A DNA stretch of 51,596 nt from Methylococcus sp. (GTDB lineage: Bacteria > Pseudomonadota > Gammaproteobacteria > Methylococcales > Methylococcaceae): positions 1 to 51,596 of the forward strand of contig QYQA01000079.1 in the NCBI GenBank assembly GCA_007280285.1. The letters run 5' to 3'. The stretch's first letter is position 1, and every line of letters begins with the position of its first letter. The translations under genes and the position numbers were made by a program. This document shows positions 9,128 to 17,322 of the stretch, piece by piece. Under the pieces are notes generated by a model. It saw only the letters and a list, made by a program, of their open reading frames with translations. It was not told the DNA's origin and made no database searches.

Positions 9128-10450
9128 TTAGGAAAGCCCCGGGGCCGAGCCAGTGGCGGCGGCCATCAGGGTTTTGAAATCGATGGATTCTTGGGTGGTC
9201 TTGGCCTTGCCGAGCACCAACTCGACCACTTGGTCCTCAAGCACCATATTTTCGATGTCTTTGAGCCGCGATGTGTCTCCATAGTACCAGCGGACGACTT
9301 CATCAGCATCCTCATAACTGGCCGCGAGATCCTCTACCGCTAGCCGGACCTTCTGGGGATCCACCTTGACCGCGTGGGCGTCGATCAATTTGCCTAGAAT
9401 AAGGGCCAGGGCAACCCGACGCTTGGCCATCGGCTCGAGCTGTTCCCGGAGAACCTCTTCGTTCATGGTCTGCTTGCGCTTTTTAGCGGACTCCCGGTAG
9501 GGCTTCACCAACTCCCTGAGCTCGTCTTTGATCAAGGAACCCGGCAGCGCAATCTTATTGCGGTCAAAGAGTTGATCCATCACAACGCCCTTGGTTCTTG
9601 CCTTGAGAGCACGTTCCATCTCACGCTGCAAATTGGAGCGAATATCGGATTTAAGTTCGTCCACATCGCCCGTTTCAATCCCAAAGGACCGGGCAAAGTC
9701 ATCATCGATGGGGGGCAAGACGGTGGCCTCGACCCGAGCGACGTCAATTTCAAAATGGCCGCTCTTGCCGGCCAACTTTTCACCCGGGTATTCATTCGGA
9801 AACGCAATATCAAAGGCCAAGTGGTCACCCGCCTTAGCACCCATCAGCTGATCCTCAAATCCTGGAATCATCTGACCCCCACCAATCTCCACAGGGAAGT
9901 CATCGACCCGGCCATTGGTAAAGTTTTCACCGTCCATAGTGCCTTCGAAGGCAATCACGACCCGATCACCCTTAATGCTGGCACGGTCAACAGCGTCAAA
10001 GCGCTTCCGCTGCTCTTGAAGACGTTCAATCATGCCGTCAACATCGGCATCCGCCACCGCCGAAGTAAATTGCTTCAGCTCCAGGGTTTCGATGGGCATG
10101 ACCACAAATTCGGGCATGATCTCGAAAGACGCCTCGTATTCAAGGCCGTCACCTTCATCCATTTTGTTGGCTTTGATCTCAGGCATGCCGGCCGGGTTCA
10201 GCTTCTCATCACGAACAGCATCGTAAAAGCTCGATTGAATGAGATCTGACACGACCTCTTCACGCACCTGCTGGCCGTAGCGCTTGCGAACCACCGCCTG
10301 AGGGACCTTGCCAGGCCGGAATCCATCGATCTTGACCTTGTGGGACAGGGATTGAAGACGGGACTCCACCTGCTGGCTGATTTTTTCTTCAGGCAGGGTC
10401 ACGGTCATTTTACGGCTCAGTTCAGACGTCGTTTCAACAGACACTTGCAT
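9128..10450 (-). CDS. tig: Trigger factor, ribosome-associated chaperone
   Basis: A 440-residue trigger factor. The N-terminal ribosome-binding domain contains the signature GFRPGKVP at about residues 44-51, which docks on ribosomal protein L23. An FKBP-type prolyl isomerase domain follows at about residues 150-245 ([27 protein letters not shown]). A helical C-terminal chaperone domain completes the protein. It folds nascent chains as they leave the ribosome. It heads the tig-clpP-clpX unit, with tRNA-Leu just upstream on the same strand, a common gammaproteobacterial arrangement. Confidence 0.96.
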   Translation of the reverse strand: MQVSVETTSELSRKMTVTLPEEKISQQVESRLQSLSHKVKIDGFRPGKVPQAVVRKRYGQQVREEVVSDLIQSSFYDAVRDEKLNPAGMPEIKANKMDEGDGLEYEASFEIMPEFVVMPIETLELKQFTSAVADADVDGMIERLQEQRKRFDAVDRASIKGDRVVIAFEGTMDGENFTNGRVDDFPVEIGGGQMIPGFEDQLMGAKAGDHLAFDIAFPNEYPGEKLAGKSGHFEIDVARVEATVLPPIDDDFARSFGIETGDVDELKSDIRSNLQREMERALKARTKGVVMDQLFDRNKIALPGSLIKDELRELVKPYRESAKKRKQTMNEEVLREQLEPMAKRRVALALILGKLIDAHAVKVDPQKVRLAVEDLAASYEDADEVVRWYYGDTSRLKDIENMVLEDQVVELVLGKAKTTQESIDFKTLMAAATGSAPGLS

Positions 10451-10597
10451 GTCGCTCTCACCTCGGACAATGGTTAGGATAAGCTGGAGCGGACAACCCT
10501 TTTAGGGTATCCGGATCCGGAAAGGCCATCAGGATTGGGATGGTTGGATGCGTTCGCCTCATCGAATGATAGAGAACGCAACGTTCAGATTTCGAAT

Positions 10598-10682
<85 letters not shown>

Positions 10683-10777
10683 TGATTGTGACCCGACTCG
10701 ATGCCCGCTGCCGTTAAGACTGAATCGATCAATCATTCCAAACAGATTGGGCACTGAGGTTCTGGGCATCATCGGAT

Positions 10778-10806
10778 ATTATAGGGTCTGGGATAAGTTT
10801 TTTCAC
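10778..10806 (-). promoter_or_regulatory. Candidate sigma-70 promoter for tRNA-Leu and tig
   Basis: On the leftward strand there is a perfect TATAAT (10778-10783). It is preceded at 17 bases by GTGAAA (10801-10806), which matches the -35 consensus at 4 of 6. It would give a leader of roughly 85-90 bases before tRNA-Leu. The rest of the 10451-10843 gap holds no other gene. Confidence 0.45.
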
Positions 10807-10843
10807 GTTTTATTGGGCGATTCGTGGCCCTTGAGGAGGCTAG

Positions 10844-11497
10844 ATGCCCGATAAGAAGCCCCCCTCCCCCTCCCCTCTCGCGGAGGGAGTCACCCAATTT
10901 GAGCTTGATTTCAACGAGGCGCCGCCTCTTGAAGAAACCCTTTTCAGCGCGCTGAACGGCTGGCGAAGGATCCTCTATCAACGGGGACTTAATGGCTGCG
11001 ATCCCGCCCGATACGGAGGCCTTGCCTATGGCAATGTCAGTCAAAGAATCGGGAGTGGGTTTACCATCAGCGGCACTCAGACCGGCGGCATCGCTGATCT
11101 ATCAGCGCGCCACTACTCGATGGTCAGCGCCTTTGACATCGAATCCAACAGAGTCATAGCCCATGGCCCTTTGCCGCCCTCTTCAGAAGCCATGACCCAC
11201 GGCGCTGCCTATCAAGCGCACCCTGACATTCAGGTCGTGCTTCACGCCCATGCGCCGGTGATCTGGCAAAACGCCGATGCTCTTGATCTTCAAATCACAG
11301 GCGCTGAGATCGGATACGGAACACCCGCCATGGCCCGTGCGATCGGGCGCTTCCTCAGCCAAGACCCCTTTTCGGTCTTGGTCATGGGGGGGCACGAAGA
11401 TGGCGTCATAGCCACGGGCAAGACTCCTGCGGATGCGGCGCATCGACTCCTTGACACGCTGGCGCGCGCCTTGGCCCTTGCGCCAAAGAACCCCTGA
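10844..11497 (+). CDS. Class II aldolase/adducin family protein
   Basis: A 217-residue cytoplasmic enzyme of the class II aldolase/adducin fold. Visible family blocks are YGNVSQR and ISGTQTG (phosphate and substrate loop), SSEAMTHGAAYQAHPDI with the conserved Glu and His, LHAHAP with the two metal-ligand histidines, and MGGHEDGVIATG with the third. All expected metal ligands are therefore present. The family includes fuculose- and ribulose-phosphate aldolases/epimerases and methylthioribulose-1-phosphate dehydratase. None of the partner genes of those pathways is adjacent, so the substrate remains open. GAGGAG precedes the ATG. The first 18 residues, rich in Pro and Ser, are not part of the fold. 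Confidence 0.85.
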   Translation: MPDKKPPSPSPLAEGVTQFELDFNEAPPLEETLFSALNGWRRILYQRGLNGCDPARYGGLAYGNVSQRIGSGFTISGTQTGGIADLSARHYSMVSAFDIESNRVIAHGPLPPSSEAMTHGAAYQAHPDIQVVLHAHAPVIWQNADALDLQITGAEIGYGTPAMARAIGRFLSQDPFSVLVMGGHEDGVIATGKTPADAAHRLLDTLARALALAPKNP

Positions 11498-11593
11498 CAT
11501 AAGACCCGGGACCATCAGGGCCGGAAAGCATCCCGACAACCGCCGTTATAATCAGCGGCTTCGAGCTTATTGCCATTTTGTTGAGACCACGCC

Positions 11594-11806
11594 ATGTTCA
11601 AGATACGTTTTGACGAATTCCTCTCTCACTCCTTCCAGACCAGTGCCTTCGTGATGCTCTATGGTCTCCTGATTTTTCTGCCCTTGATCCGTCCCCCGGT
11701 GATCCTGACGCTTATCTTGGTCAGCGCCCTCGTTTATTTTTCGATGTATTTTGGTGCCGTCTTTGCCAGAGGCCCTCTGGAAAAGAAGCCGACCACGCCA
11801 GAATGA
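11594..11806 (+). CDS. Small two-helix membrane protein, unknown
   Basis: A 70-residue protein with two predicted membrane helices, about residues 17-33 (SAFVMLYGLLIFLPLI) and 36-57 (VILTLILVSALVYFSMYFGAVF), followed by a short charged tail. I do not recognise the family. The last codons overlap the ATG of the RDD gene by four bases (ATGA), so the two genes are translationally coupled. The protein may assist or pair with the RDD membrane protein. Confidence 0.65.
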   Translation: MFKIRFDEFLSHSFQTSAFVMLYGLLIFLPLIRPPVILTLILVSALVYFSMYFGAVFARGPLEKKPTTPE

Positions 11807-12288
11807 AACGGACATCTCGCCAGAAGAGGATCCCTTTGGGCGAGGACTCCTGGGGGGTGATCCCACCTGACCCTTTAGCCCGGCCAGGGTTGCTCCGTCA
11901 TTTAGCGGCGCTTTTATACGATGGATTGCTGCTCGCCAGCGTTTATTTTGTGTTAACGGCAATCCTGATCGCCTTTCGGGGGGGCGAGGCCTTTAGTCCG
12001 GCTCATCCTGGGTACAGCCTCTTTTTGATCGTGACCGGACTCGGTTTTTTCAGCTGGTTTTGGACGCATGGCGGACAAACCCTCGGGATGCGCGCCTGGG
12101 GCCTTCGGATTGAAAGCCTCAATGGCAGGCCCTGCAAGTGGCCGCAGGCCTTACTGAGAGGAATCTGGGCCCTCCTCGGTGGGAGCATCCTCGGCTTGGG
12201 TTATCTCTGGTGTCTTGTTGACCGTGAAGGGCGCACCCTTCAGGACCACCGTTCAGGCACCCGGTTAATCAAAGTGCGGCATCGTTGA
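11803..12288 (+). CDS. RDD family membrane protein
   Basis: A 161-residue inner-membrane protein of the RDD family. It has an opening LLRHLAALLYDGLLLASVY carrying the Arg and Asp of the first helix, GGQTLGMRAWGLRIES, and the closing DREGRTLQDHRSGTRLI that corresponds to the family's 'D...HD..AGT.vv' ending. Three hydrophobic segments are visible. RDD proteins are of uncertain function, and some act in ion antiport. It is coupled by ATGA overlap to the small membrane protein before it. Confidence 0.85.
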   Translation: MKRTSRQKRIPLGEDSWGVIPPDPLARPGLLRHLAALLYDGLLLASVYFVLTAILIAFRGGEAFSPAHPGYSLFLIVTGLGFFSWFWTHGGQTLGMRAWGLRIESLNGRPCKWPQALLRGIWALLGGSILGLGYLWCLVDREGRTLQDHRSGTRLIKVRHR

Positions 12289-12294
12289 GGCCTT

Positions 12295-12326
12295 GGCTGG
12301 CGGCCCTTTTCAAAGCGCCACCAGCC
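12295..12326. terminator. Imperfect hairpin between convergent RDD and hpf genes
   Basis: GGCTGG-C-GGC pairs with GCC-A-CCAGCC, giving a 9-bp stem with one mismatch and a loop of about 12 bases. No good T run follows on either strand. Its place between two convergent stop codons suggests a terminator, but the call is weak. Confidence 0.4.
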
Positions 12327-12331
12327 CCTGA

Positions 12332-12700
12332 TCAGACCTCCTCGATGTCGTCAGGACGCGGGTGGTGTTTGACCTCTCCCCGCTGGATTCTGCTGTATTC
12401 TTCAAGCTGCCGACCCGCGGCTTGGAAGGCGTCCCTCAAGGCCACGTAGATATCCTCATGGGATTGCTTGTCATGATGATCGCGGCTCACAACGATATGC
12501 TTATTCGGGACAGCGATGTCGAGGCGGATCTTATAGAGGTTCCCATGATGCTGGTGATGATGTTCGGCCTCGACCGCAACCCGGCAACTGGTGATGTTAT
12601 GGCAATGCTGTTCAAGTTTGGCCGCTTTCTCACGAATCTTTGCTTCGACCGCATCAGAATGTGGAATCCCGCGAAAGGTGATTTCAAGTGGTAATTGCAT
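12332..12700 (-). CDS. hpf: Ribosome hibernation promoting factor, short HPF/RaiA type
   Basis: A 122-residue sigma-54-modulation/HPF-family protein. It has the family beginning MQLPLEITFRGIPHSDAVEAKIREKA cut into beta-alpha elements, a CRVAVEAEHHHQHHG histidine-rich loop, YKIRLDIAVPNKHIVV, and the long helix DIYVALRDAFQAAGRQLEEY. It binds the 30S decoding centre and silences ribosomes in stationary phase. It lacks the extra C-terminal domain of long HPF. A GGAAGGA ribosome binding site lies just before the ATG. It is not next to rpoN or the PTS genes, where short hpf commonly sits, so its regulation may differ. Confidence 0.88.
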   Translation of the reverse strand: MQLPLEITFRGIPHSDAVEAKIREKAAKLEQHCHNITSCRVAVEAEHHHQHHGNLYKIRLDIAVPNKHIVVSRDHHDKQSHEDIYVALRDAFQAAGRQLEEYSRIQRGEVKHHPRPDDIEEV

Positions 12701-12979
12701 AGGTCCTTCCTTATTTTGAGCCGCCGCATTAAAAGACCATCATCGGGTCGAGGGGCCGCTCCTGGCCCGACCCATTGAGTCTCGATGACGCACGCCCTCA
12801 AAGAGGCGTTCTACGGCTGTTGCGATGGGTATCACGGCCCGGTAGATTCCACTGAAATTTTCTAAGTGGCAAACCATCACCGGGACGATCCCATCATAAA
12901 CAGGAAATTCAAAGTCTGTCGAATACCGATCCCATGCGATCATGGCTATGCGGATTCAGCCATCGTTACCGAGAACTCC

Positions 12980-13363
12980 ATGCAACCCAACAACCTGCCA
13001 ACACTCCCAGAAGCGCTCGTCGATCAACGACTGAGAGAGGAACTCCCCCATTGGACCTTCGAAGGCGGGTGGATCCGTCGAAAATACCGAACCCATGGCT
13101 GGAAGTCCTCACTCATTCTGGTCAATACCATCGGTCATCTCGCAGAAGTCGCTTGGCATCATCCCGATCTTTCGGTCACCTATGCCATGGTCATCGTCAA
13201 ACTCATGACCCATTCAGCCAAGGGGATCACCGAGCGGGATCTGGCATTAGCCAAAAAGATTGAGGAGGTGGTGCAGTGGCGGCCCGCCGAAGATCATCCA
13301 GGGATTCTGGAGGGAACGCCCGATGACCCTCGATTCAAGTTCATTAAGATCGATCCCCGGTGA
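12980..13363 (+). CDS. phhB: Pterin-4a-carbinolamine dehydratase
   Basis: A 127-residue enzyme that dehydrates 4a-hydroxytetrahydrobiopterin, recycling the pterin used by aromatic amino acid hydroxylases. The signature is HHPDLSVTYAMVIVKLMTH followed by GITERDLALAKKI, with the catalytic histidines of the 'HHP...TH' pattern. The start chosen is the internal ATG giving MQPNNLPTLPEAL; the frame runs open upstream for 38 codons without family resemblance. After the core there is an unusual C-terminal extension of about 25 residues (VVQWRPAEDHPGILEG onward). No phenylalanine hydroxylase gene is nearby, so a role in molybdopterin or other pterin metabolism is also possible. Confidence 0.88.
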   Translation: MQPNNLPTLPEALVDQRLREELPHWTFEGGWIRRKYRTHGWKSSLILVNTIGHLAEVAWHHPDLSVTYAMVIVKLMTHSAKGITERDLALAKKIEEVVQWRPAEDHPGILEGTPDDPRFKFIKIDPR

Positions 13364-13432
13364 GAGGGGCCTTGGTCGCGAAGTGATAGGCAGCAGGATC
13401 ATCCTTAAGGACATGACCTCAAATTCATGAAC

Positions 13433-15427
13433 TTATGGGCTTGGCGTCACCGAGAACGAAAGGATCTTCTGCGGCTTCTTATAATTCTTAGGATACTGGT
13501 TGGCAGAATAGGCCTTTATACCCCAGTAGCTGATGGTCAACATGGCCGCTTCATCCCACTCGAGCGTTGTATATCCAAAGGTATCGGGATTATAGAAGTC
13601 AACGCTTTGAGGTGCAGTGGCTGAGGTACTATCGAAGATTCTAGAAATATTACTCATCCCTGGATACCCTACAAGCCCGATCGTGGGCTGCTGAAAGGCC
13701 GCAAGATCATTATCTTTTTGGATGAGGTCGCTGATAACGGTTGAATAGTCCTTCGCCAATGTCTCAGTCACGTGGAATGGGGGCTGATCTGGACCAACGG
13801 CCCCCATGGGCCCAGCAAGGACCTGAAAGGCGTAGGGCAGATTGGCCCAGTTGGCATCATTTGCCGGATCGGGCTGATACTTAAGGCGATTGATCCTCGC
13901 GTTGTGATCGTCAGTGGTTAGGAAAACCACATTGTGAAGAGAGAGATCCGCAATCTTCTTGAAGATCTGATTACGTTCGCCGGGATACCCCCCCGCCCAC
14001 GATTTACTGTCAGTTAAGGAGCCACGCTGATCGATGGGGGTTGATACCGCAATGACAGTCCATAGTGCCTGGGATGTTTTGGCGTTATTCAGTTCTGCTA
14101 AAAGCCATTCTAACTGGGTTGTCCCAAGCATCGTTCGCCCCGGAGCCTGATTAGCGGCCATATAGACGCCAGGCTTGGGGTCTCCTTTTTGAAATCCTGA
14201 CTCATAAGCCTGACTTCGATCAAGCTGTCCTGATGCATCAAACTTGGCTTCCTGTAAGGGGAAAGTGGCGGGTGTGAGGGCATACCGAGCAGGTGCCACC
14301 ATGCGAGCATCCCGGTAGGTCCGATCATCGACCTGTATGTAGTAGATATTTTTGCCCCAACGTCGACTGAAGTAGTTGACTGGTTTTCCAGAAGACCTTG
14401 GATCAGTGCTCCGGTCAACGGGTGCTTCAGGCGCCAGTAAGTTGGCAAAGCTGAGCCCGAAATGTTCAGCCGCTCCTTTTGCCGCATCGATCTTTCCAAC
14501 AATATCCACAGCTGTTGGCATATTGTTGTAGAACGCCTTAGTCTCAGCTAGAAAGGCAATGGTGTCGTTGTTATAGGGGCCTGATGGGTTGGTGGCATAA
14601 CTTGGATTTGAATTCTCTTTAACAGCATTGATGGGCGCACCTCCACTTTGGAGCGCACCAAAAATTTCATGATTATCGAGAAGGGTATAAATCCCTGTCG
14701 ACGACAACAATGAACGCACACCGTTAAGTCCCGTAACCGGTCGACTCTCCGCAGCACCCGTGGCGGCAACCCCTTTGATGTTAGCATCGTATCGTTTATT
14801 GAGGATAAGGAGCGCATTCGCGGCCTCACTGGGGGAAGCACTTCCAGAAGGAATTGCGGTATTCACAGAGCCTTGGGAAACCTTCCCAAACCCAGGGAGA
14901 CCTGTTGCGCTGGTCTCATAGATCGTATCCCCAAGAAAAATAAATGCATTGAGCTCAGTAGAACCCACATTCAAGGTATTACCAAAGTATTCAATGGCGG
15001 GATATGGGCGGTACTTTTGATCCGCATCACCGGTAAATGCAATCTTAAACTTTGTATTTTCTGTTGGTCCTGGATTGGTATAGAAAGAACCCACCCAACT
15101 GGTGAGAGAACCAGATTTGAAATGATAATAATATTTAGTATTTGACTGAAGCCCAGATACTTTGAGCTTCAAGGTGCCATTGTTATCTGGGTTAACAGTC
15201 CCCTGCTGAGAAGTAACGATGGCTTTGAATGAAGGGTCCTTGGCAATCTCAACCGTCGCAGCAGATAGCTTCGGATGATTAACCCTAACCCAGAGCACTG
15301 CACTCTCAGCGGTCATGTCACCAGCAGATAACCCAAGGAATGTAATCTTGGCTTCAGCAACCCCACTTATTAAGCTGGTCGCTACGGCAATGACTAGCCA
15401 TTGTCTCAGGGAAATTAATTGAATCAT
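13433..15427 (-). CDS. PhoD-like alkaline phosphatase/phosphodiesterase, secreted
   Basis: A 664-residue exported metallophosphatase. An N-terminal Sec-type signal peptide of about 26 residues ends at GVAEA. An FN3-like PhoD N-domain follows (about residues 28-120: GDMTAESAVLWVRVNHP, SGLQSNTKYYYHF). The metallophosphatase domain follows with IAFTGDADQKY, FIFLGDTIYET, LDNHEIFG and VFLTTDDHNARIN as metal-ligand motifs. Such enzymes release phosphate from phosphodiesters outside the cytoplasm. Bacillus-type PhoD uses Tat export, but no twin arginine is visible here. The gene appears more AT-rich than its neighbours and stands alone on this strand with a 153-base gap upstream, which fits acquisition. 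I see no clear Pho box. Confidence 0.85.
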   Translation of the reverse strand: MIQLISLRQWLVIAVATSLISGVAEAKITFLGLSAGDMTAESAVLWVRVNHPKLSAATVEIAKDPSFKAIVTSQQGTVNPDNNGTLKLKVSGLQSNTKYYYHFKSGSLTSWVGSFYTNPGPTENTKFKIAFTGDADQKYRPYPAIEYFGNTLNVGSTELNAFIFLGDTIYETSATGLPGFGKVSQGSVNTAIPSGSASPSEAANALLILNKRYDANIKGVAATGAAESRPVTGLNGVRSLLSSTGIYTLLDNHEIFGALQSGGAPINAVKENSNPSYATNPSGPYNNDTIAFLAETKAFYNNMPTAVDIVGKIDAAKGAAEHFGLSFANLLAPEAPVDRSTDPRSSGKPVNYFSRRWGKNIYYIQVDDRTYRDARMVAPARYALTPATFPLQEAKFDASGQLDRSQAYESGFQKGDPKPGVYMAANQAPGRTMLGTTQLEWLLAELNNAKTSQALWTVIAVSTPIDQRGSLTDSKSWAGGYPGERNQIFKKIADLSLHNVVFLTTDDHNARINRLKYQPDPANDANWANLPYAFQVLAGPMGAVGPDQPPFHVTETLAKDYSTVISDLIQKDNDLAAFQQPTIGLVGYPGMSNISRIFDSTSATAPQSVDFYNPDTFGYTTLEWDEAAMLTISYWGIKAYSANQYPKNYKKPQKILSFSVTPSP

Positions 15428-15580
15428 AATGTGATTTTATTGCTTGATAAGGCTGCCCTATGCCTGGATAGCTGATCCAACTACTTTAAACGGTCACTGC
15501 ATCCAAAAGTTCATCTCTTTTTGGCTCTGCAAACAAAACCGATAGGAGTCGAGTTATGGCTCCTTGCGTTCAATGGACGC

Positions 15581-16204
15581 TTATAACCCCTTCATAATGC
15601 GCTCTGCCTCTGACCTTATACGGCCGCGGATGAAAAGGATTTTCCAACGACTACCGCCGGCCTGACGCCACAGAAGGGCTGAACGAATCCCGGCGAGCAG
15701 CAAGGCCCGAATCCGGTCGGCATGATGCGCCTCAGCGAGGAATCGTTGCTCTCCTGAAACGATCACCTTGGGCTTCAGGGTGCTGATCGTGGCGAGGTAG
15801 CCCCGGGCCATTGCGGCCAAAACTTGACCATCCAGCAGCGTACCGGTGTCGTCACGGGCTTGAACCGCCTCTAAAATGGCCGCACCCATCACTTCAATCA
15901 TCGGCGGTCGCTTGAGGAGCTCACGCTCAAGAAACAAGAGGGTTGAGGCGTAGCGAGCGAGCTCTGGATCCACTTGGCGGGGCTCTGAGAGCTGCTGGAT
16001 GAGGGTACGAAAACCCAGTTTAAGTCCGACCAGTCCGCCATAGACGGCCTCGATATTCTCGGCATCGACCATCAACACACTCCCAATAACAGGCGCCATC
16101 GCCTCGTCATCGGCCCGGCCACGTTGAGCGATCTGCTGAACCAGGTGGACTGACTGCGCAAGCCCTGCGAGGGCAATGGTTTGATGGGTGAGGGATGGAT
16201 CCAT
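15581..16204 (-). CDS. hflD: High frequency lysogenization protein HflD homologue
   Basis: A 207-residue, mostly helical protein of the HflD family, with MDPSLTHQTIALAGLAQSVHLVQQIA at the start (shown as the conserved opening), YGGLVGLKLGFRTL, LARYASTLLFLERELLK and ALLLAGIRSALLWRQ. HflD is a peripheral membrane protein; in E. coli it binds the lambda CII activator. In most gammaproteobacteria it follows mnmA and precedes purB. Here it instead lies 70 bases downstream of a HopJ-family gene and tesA. It is a likely last gene of that leftward cluster. Confidence 0.85.
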   Translation of the reverse strand: MDPSLTHQTIALAGLAQSVHLVQQIAQRGRADDEAMAPVIGSVLMVDAENIEAVYGGLVGLKLGFRTLIQQLSEPRQVDPELARYASTLLFLERELLKRPPMIEVMGAAILEAVQARDDTGTLLDGQVLAAMARGYLATISTLKPKVIVSGEQRFLAEAHHADRIRALLLAGIRSALLWRQAGGSRWKILFIRGRIRSEAERIMKGL

Positions 16205-16274
16205 GAGGGGGGAGTTTAAGGGGTTCTTTGATGAAAAAAGGCAGCGCTATAAGACCTTCAGAAGGTAACCAGGC

Positions 16275-16670
16275 TCAACCCTTCAAAGGGGTCGCTTTAG
16301 GGTGAAGGGCCTCCCCGTTAAAGTGGATACCCGCCCATCCATGAACCATGAACGTCCGGATGTTGCGATGATCCTGCCCCTCGGGGTGACCTAATACATC
16401 GTCTCGGTAATAGCGACCGAACAAAGCCAGGGTTTGGGGCTGATCAAGACACAACAAAGAGGCCAGTGCAAAAATCTTGCAAGAGCCTTCATTAACACCG
16501 GCCTCATTCACCAACAGGTCGTCATCAGAGCCATTCTCAAAATGCGTGGGCTGATAGTCAAAGCATTCATTGATCAGCGCCATGGTGTCTTGAAATTCAA
16601 TCGGCTCACCAGCCGCGAGGCGAAATAAAAAGTCATTAACCGCGGGCAACATCAATATCATCTCCAACAA
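16275..16670 (-). CDS. HopJ-family protein
   Basis: A 131-residue protein of the HopJ family, named after a Pseudomonas type III effector but widespread in free-living bacteria. Visible family blocks are IEFQDTMALINECFDYQPT, NEGSCKIFALA, TLALFGRYYRDDVLGHPEG and HRNIRTFMVHGWAGI. The protein is acidic, has no membrane segment, and shows no sign of secretion. No type III secretion genes are seen nearby, so an effector role is not supported. It starts 7 bases after the tesA stop codon and is almost certainly co-transcribed with it. Confidence 0.85.
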   Translation of the reverse strand: MLEMILMLPAVNDFLFRLAAGEPIEFQDTMALINECFDYQPTHFENGSDDDLLVNEAGVNEGSCKIFALASLLCLDQPQTLALFGRYYRDDVLGHPEGQDHRNIRTFMVHGWAGIHFNGEALHPKATPLKG

Positions 16671-16677
16671 ATATCAA

Positions 16678-17322
16678 CTAGCGTTGGCGGGGCGCTTGAC
16701 GGGTTGAATCAAGACCCATCCCTATCGCCTTGAGTCCTAACAACACATTGCTTTTGAGGATCGGTTGCGCCTTTTCATTGGGATGAAGGCCATCCGCTTG
16801 CATCATGTCATCATGCCCCCCCACCCCTTCAAGAAAAAAAGCCACCCGCCCTGATCCCGTCTCATGGGCTAGCTTAGGGTAAAGTGATTGGAACAAATCT
16901 GTAAACCGCTTGCCGTAGTTAGGTGGAATCCGAATTCCGAGCAGGAGGACCTGACTCCCCTTGGCTTTAATCGCCTCGATCATCTGACGAAGATGGGTTT
17001 CGGTTTCGCTCGGGGGAAGACCTCGAAGGCCATCATTAGCTCCAAGCTCAATGACCACTAAATCCGGGTGATGTTTGGCGAGGAGCGGCTCTAGTCTTTG
17101 GAGCCCGCCGGCGGTCGTATCCCCGGAGATACTCGCATTCACGACCTTGACGCTATGGGGCTTAAGATCTTCGGCCAGAAGGTGCACCCATCCAAGCGAT
17201 GGACTCGGGAGCCCGTAGGCCGCACTCAGGCTGTCACCCACCACCAGAAGGGTTTCGGCAGAGGCCACGACAGAGCTGGTGATCAATAAAAGGCCAATAG
17301 ACACGCGAACACTAAACCACAT
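16678..17322 (-). CDS. tesA: Arylesterase / lysophospholipase L1 TesA
   Basis: A 214-residue periplasmic SGNH hydrolase. A signal peptide (MWFSVRVSIGLLLITSSVVA) precedes TLLVVGDSLSAAYGL with the nucleophilic serine of block I. GANDGLRGL is block III, and DGLHPNEKA carries the Asp-His pair of block V. It cleaves fatty acyl thioesters and lysophospholipids. The start was placed at the ATG that opens the signal peptide; an in-frame upstream extension of 61 codons lacks family similarity and would run through ybbA. It is divergent from ybbA, as in E. coli, and the two start codons share the sequence CATG. Confidence 0.92.
   Translation of the reverse strand: MWFSVRVSIGLLLITSSVVASAETLLVVGDSLSAAYGLPSPSLGWVHLLAEDLKPHSVKVVNASISGDTTAGGLQRLEPLLAKHHPDLVVIELGANDGLRGLPPSETETHLRQMIEAIKAKGSQVLLLGIRIPPNYGKRFTDLFQSLYPKLAHETGSGRVAFFLEGVGGHDDMMQADGLHPNEKAQPILKSNVLLGLKAIGMGLDSTRQAPRQR

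Noticed and set aside
9572-10249. Rightward open frame of 225 codons opposite tig
   Set aside because: It is the mirror of a conserved trigger factor gene; the length reflects codon composition.
12740-12943. Leftward open frame between hpf and phhB
   Set aside because: No family, no good ribosome binding site, and it fills the expected promoter region of hpf.
16275-16670. HopJ as a type III effector
   Set aside because: No secretion genes or effector signal are present; the family is common in free-living bacteria.
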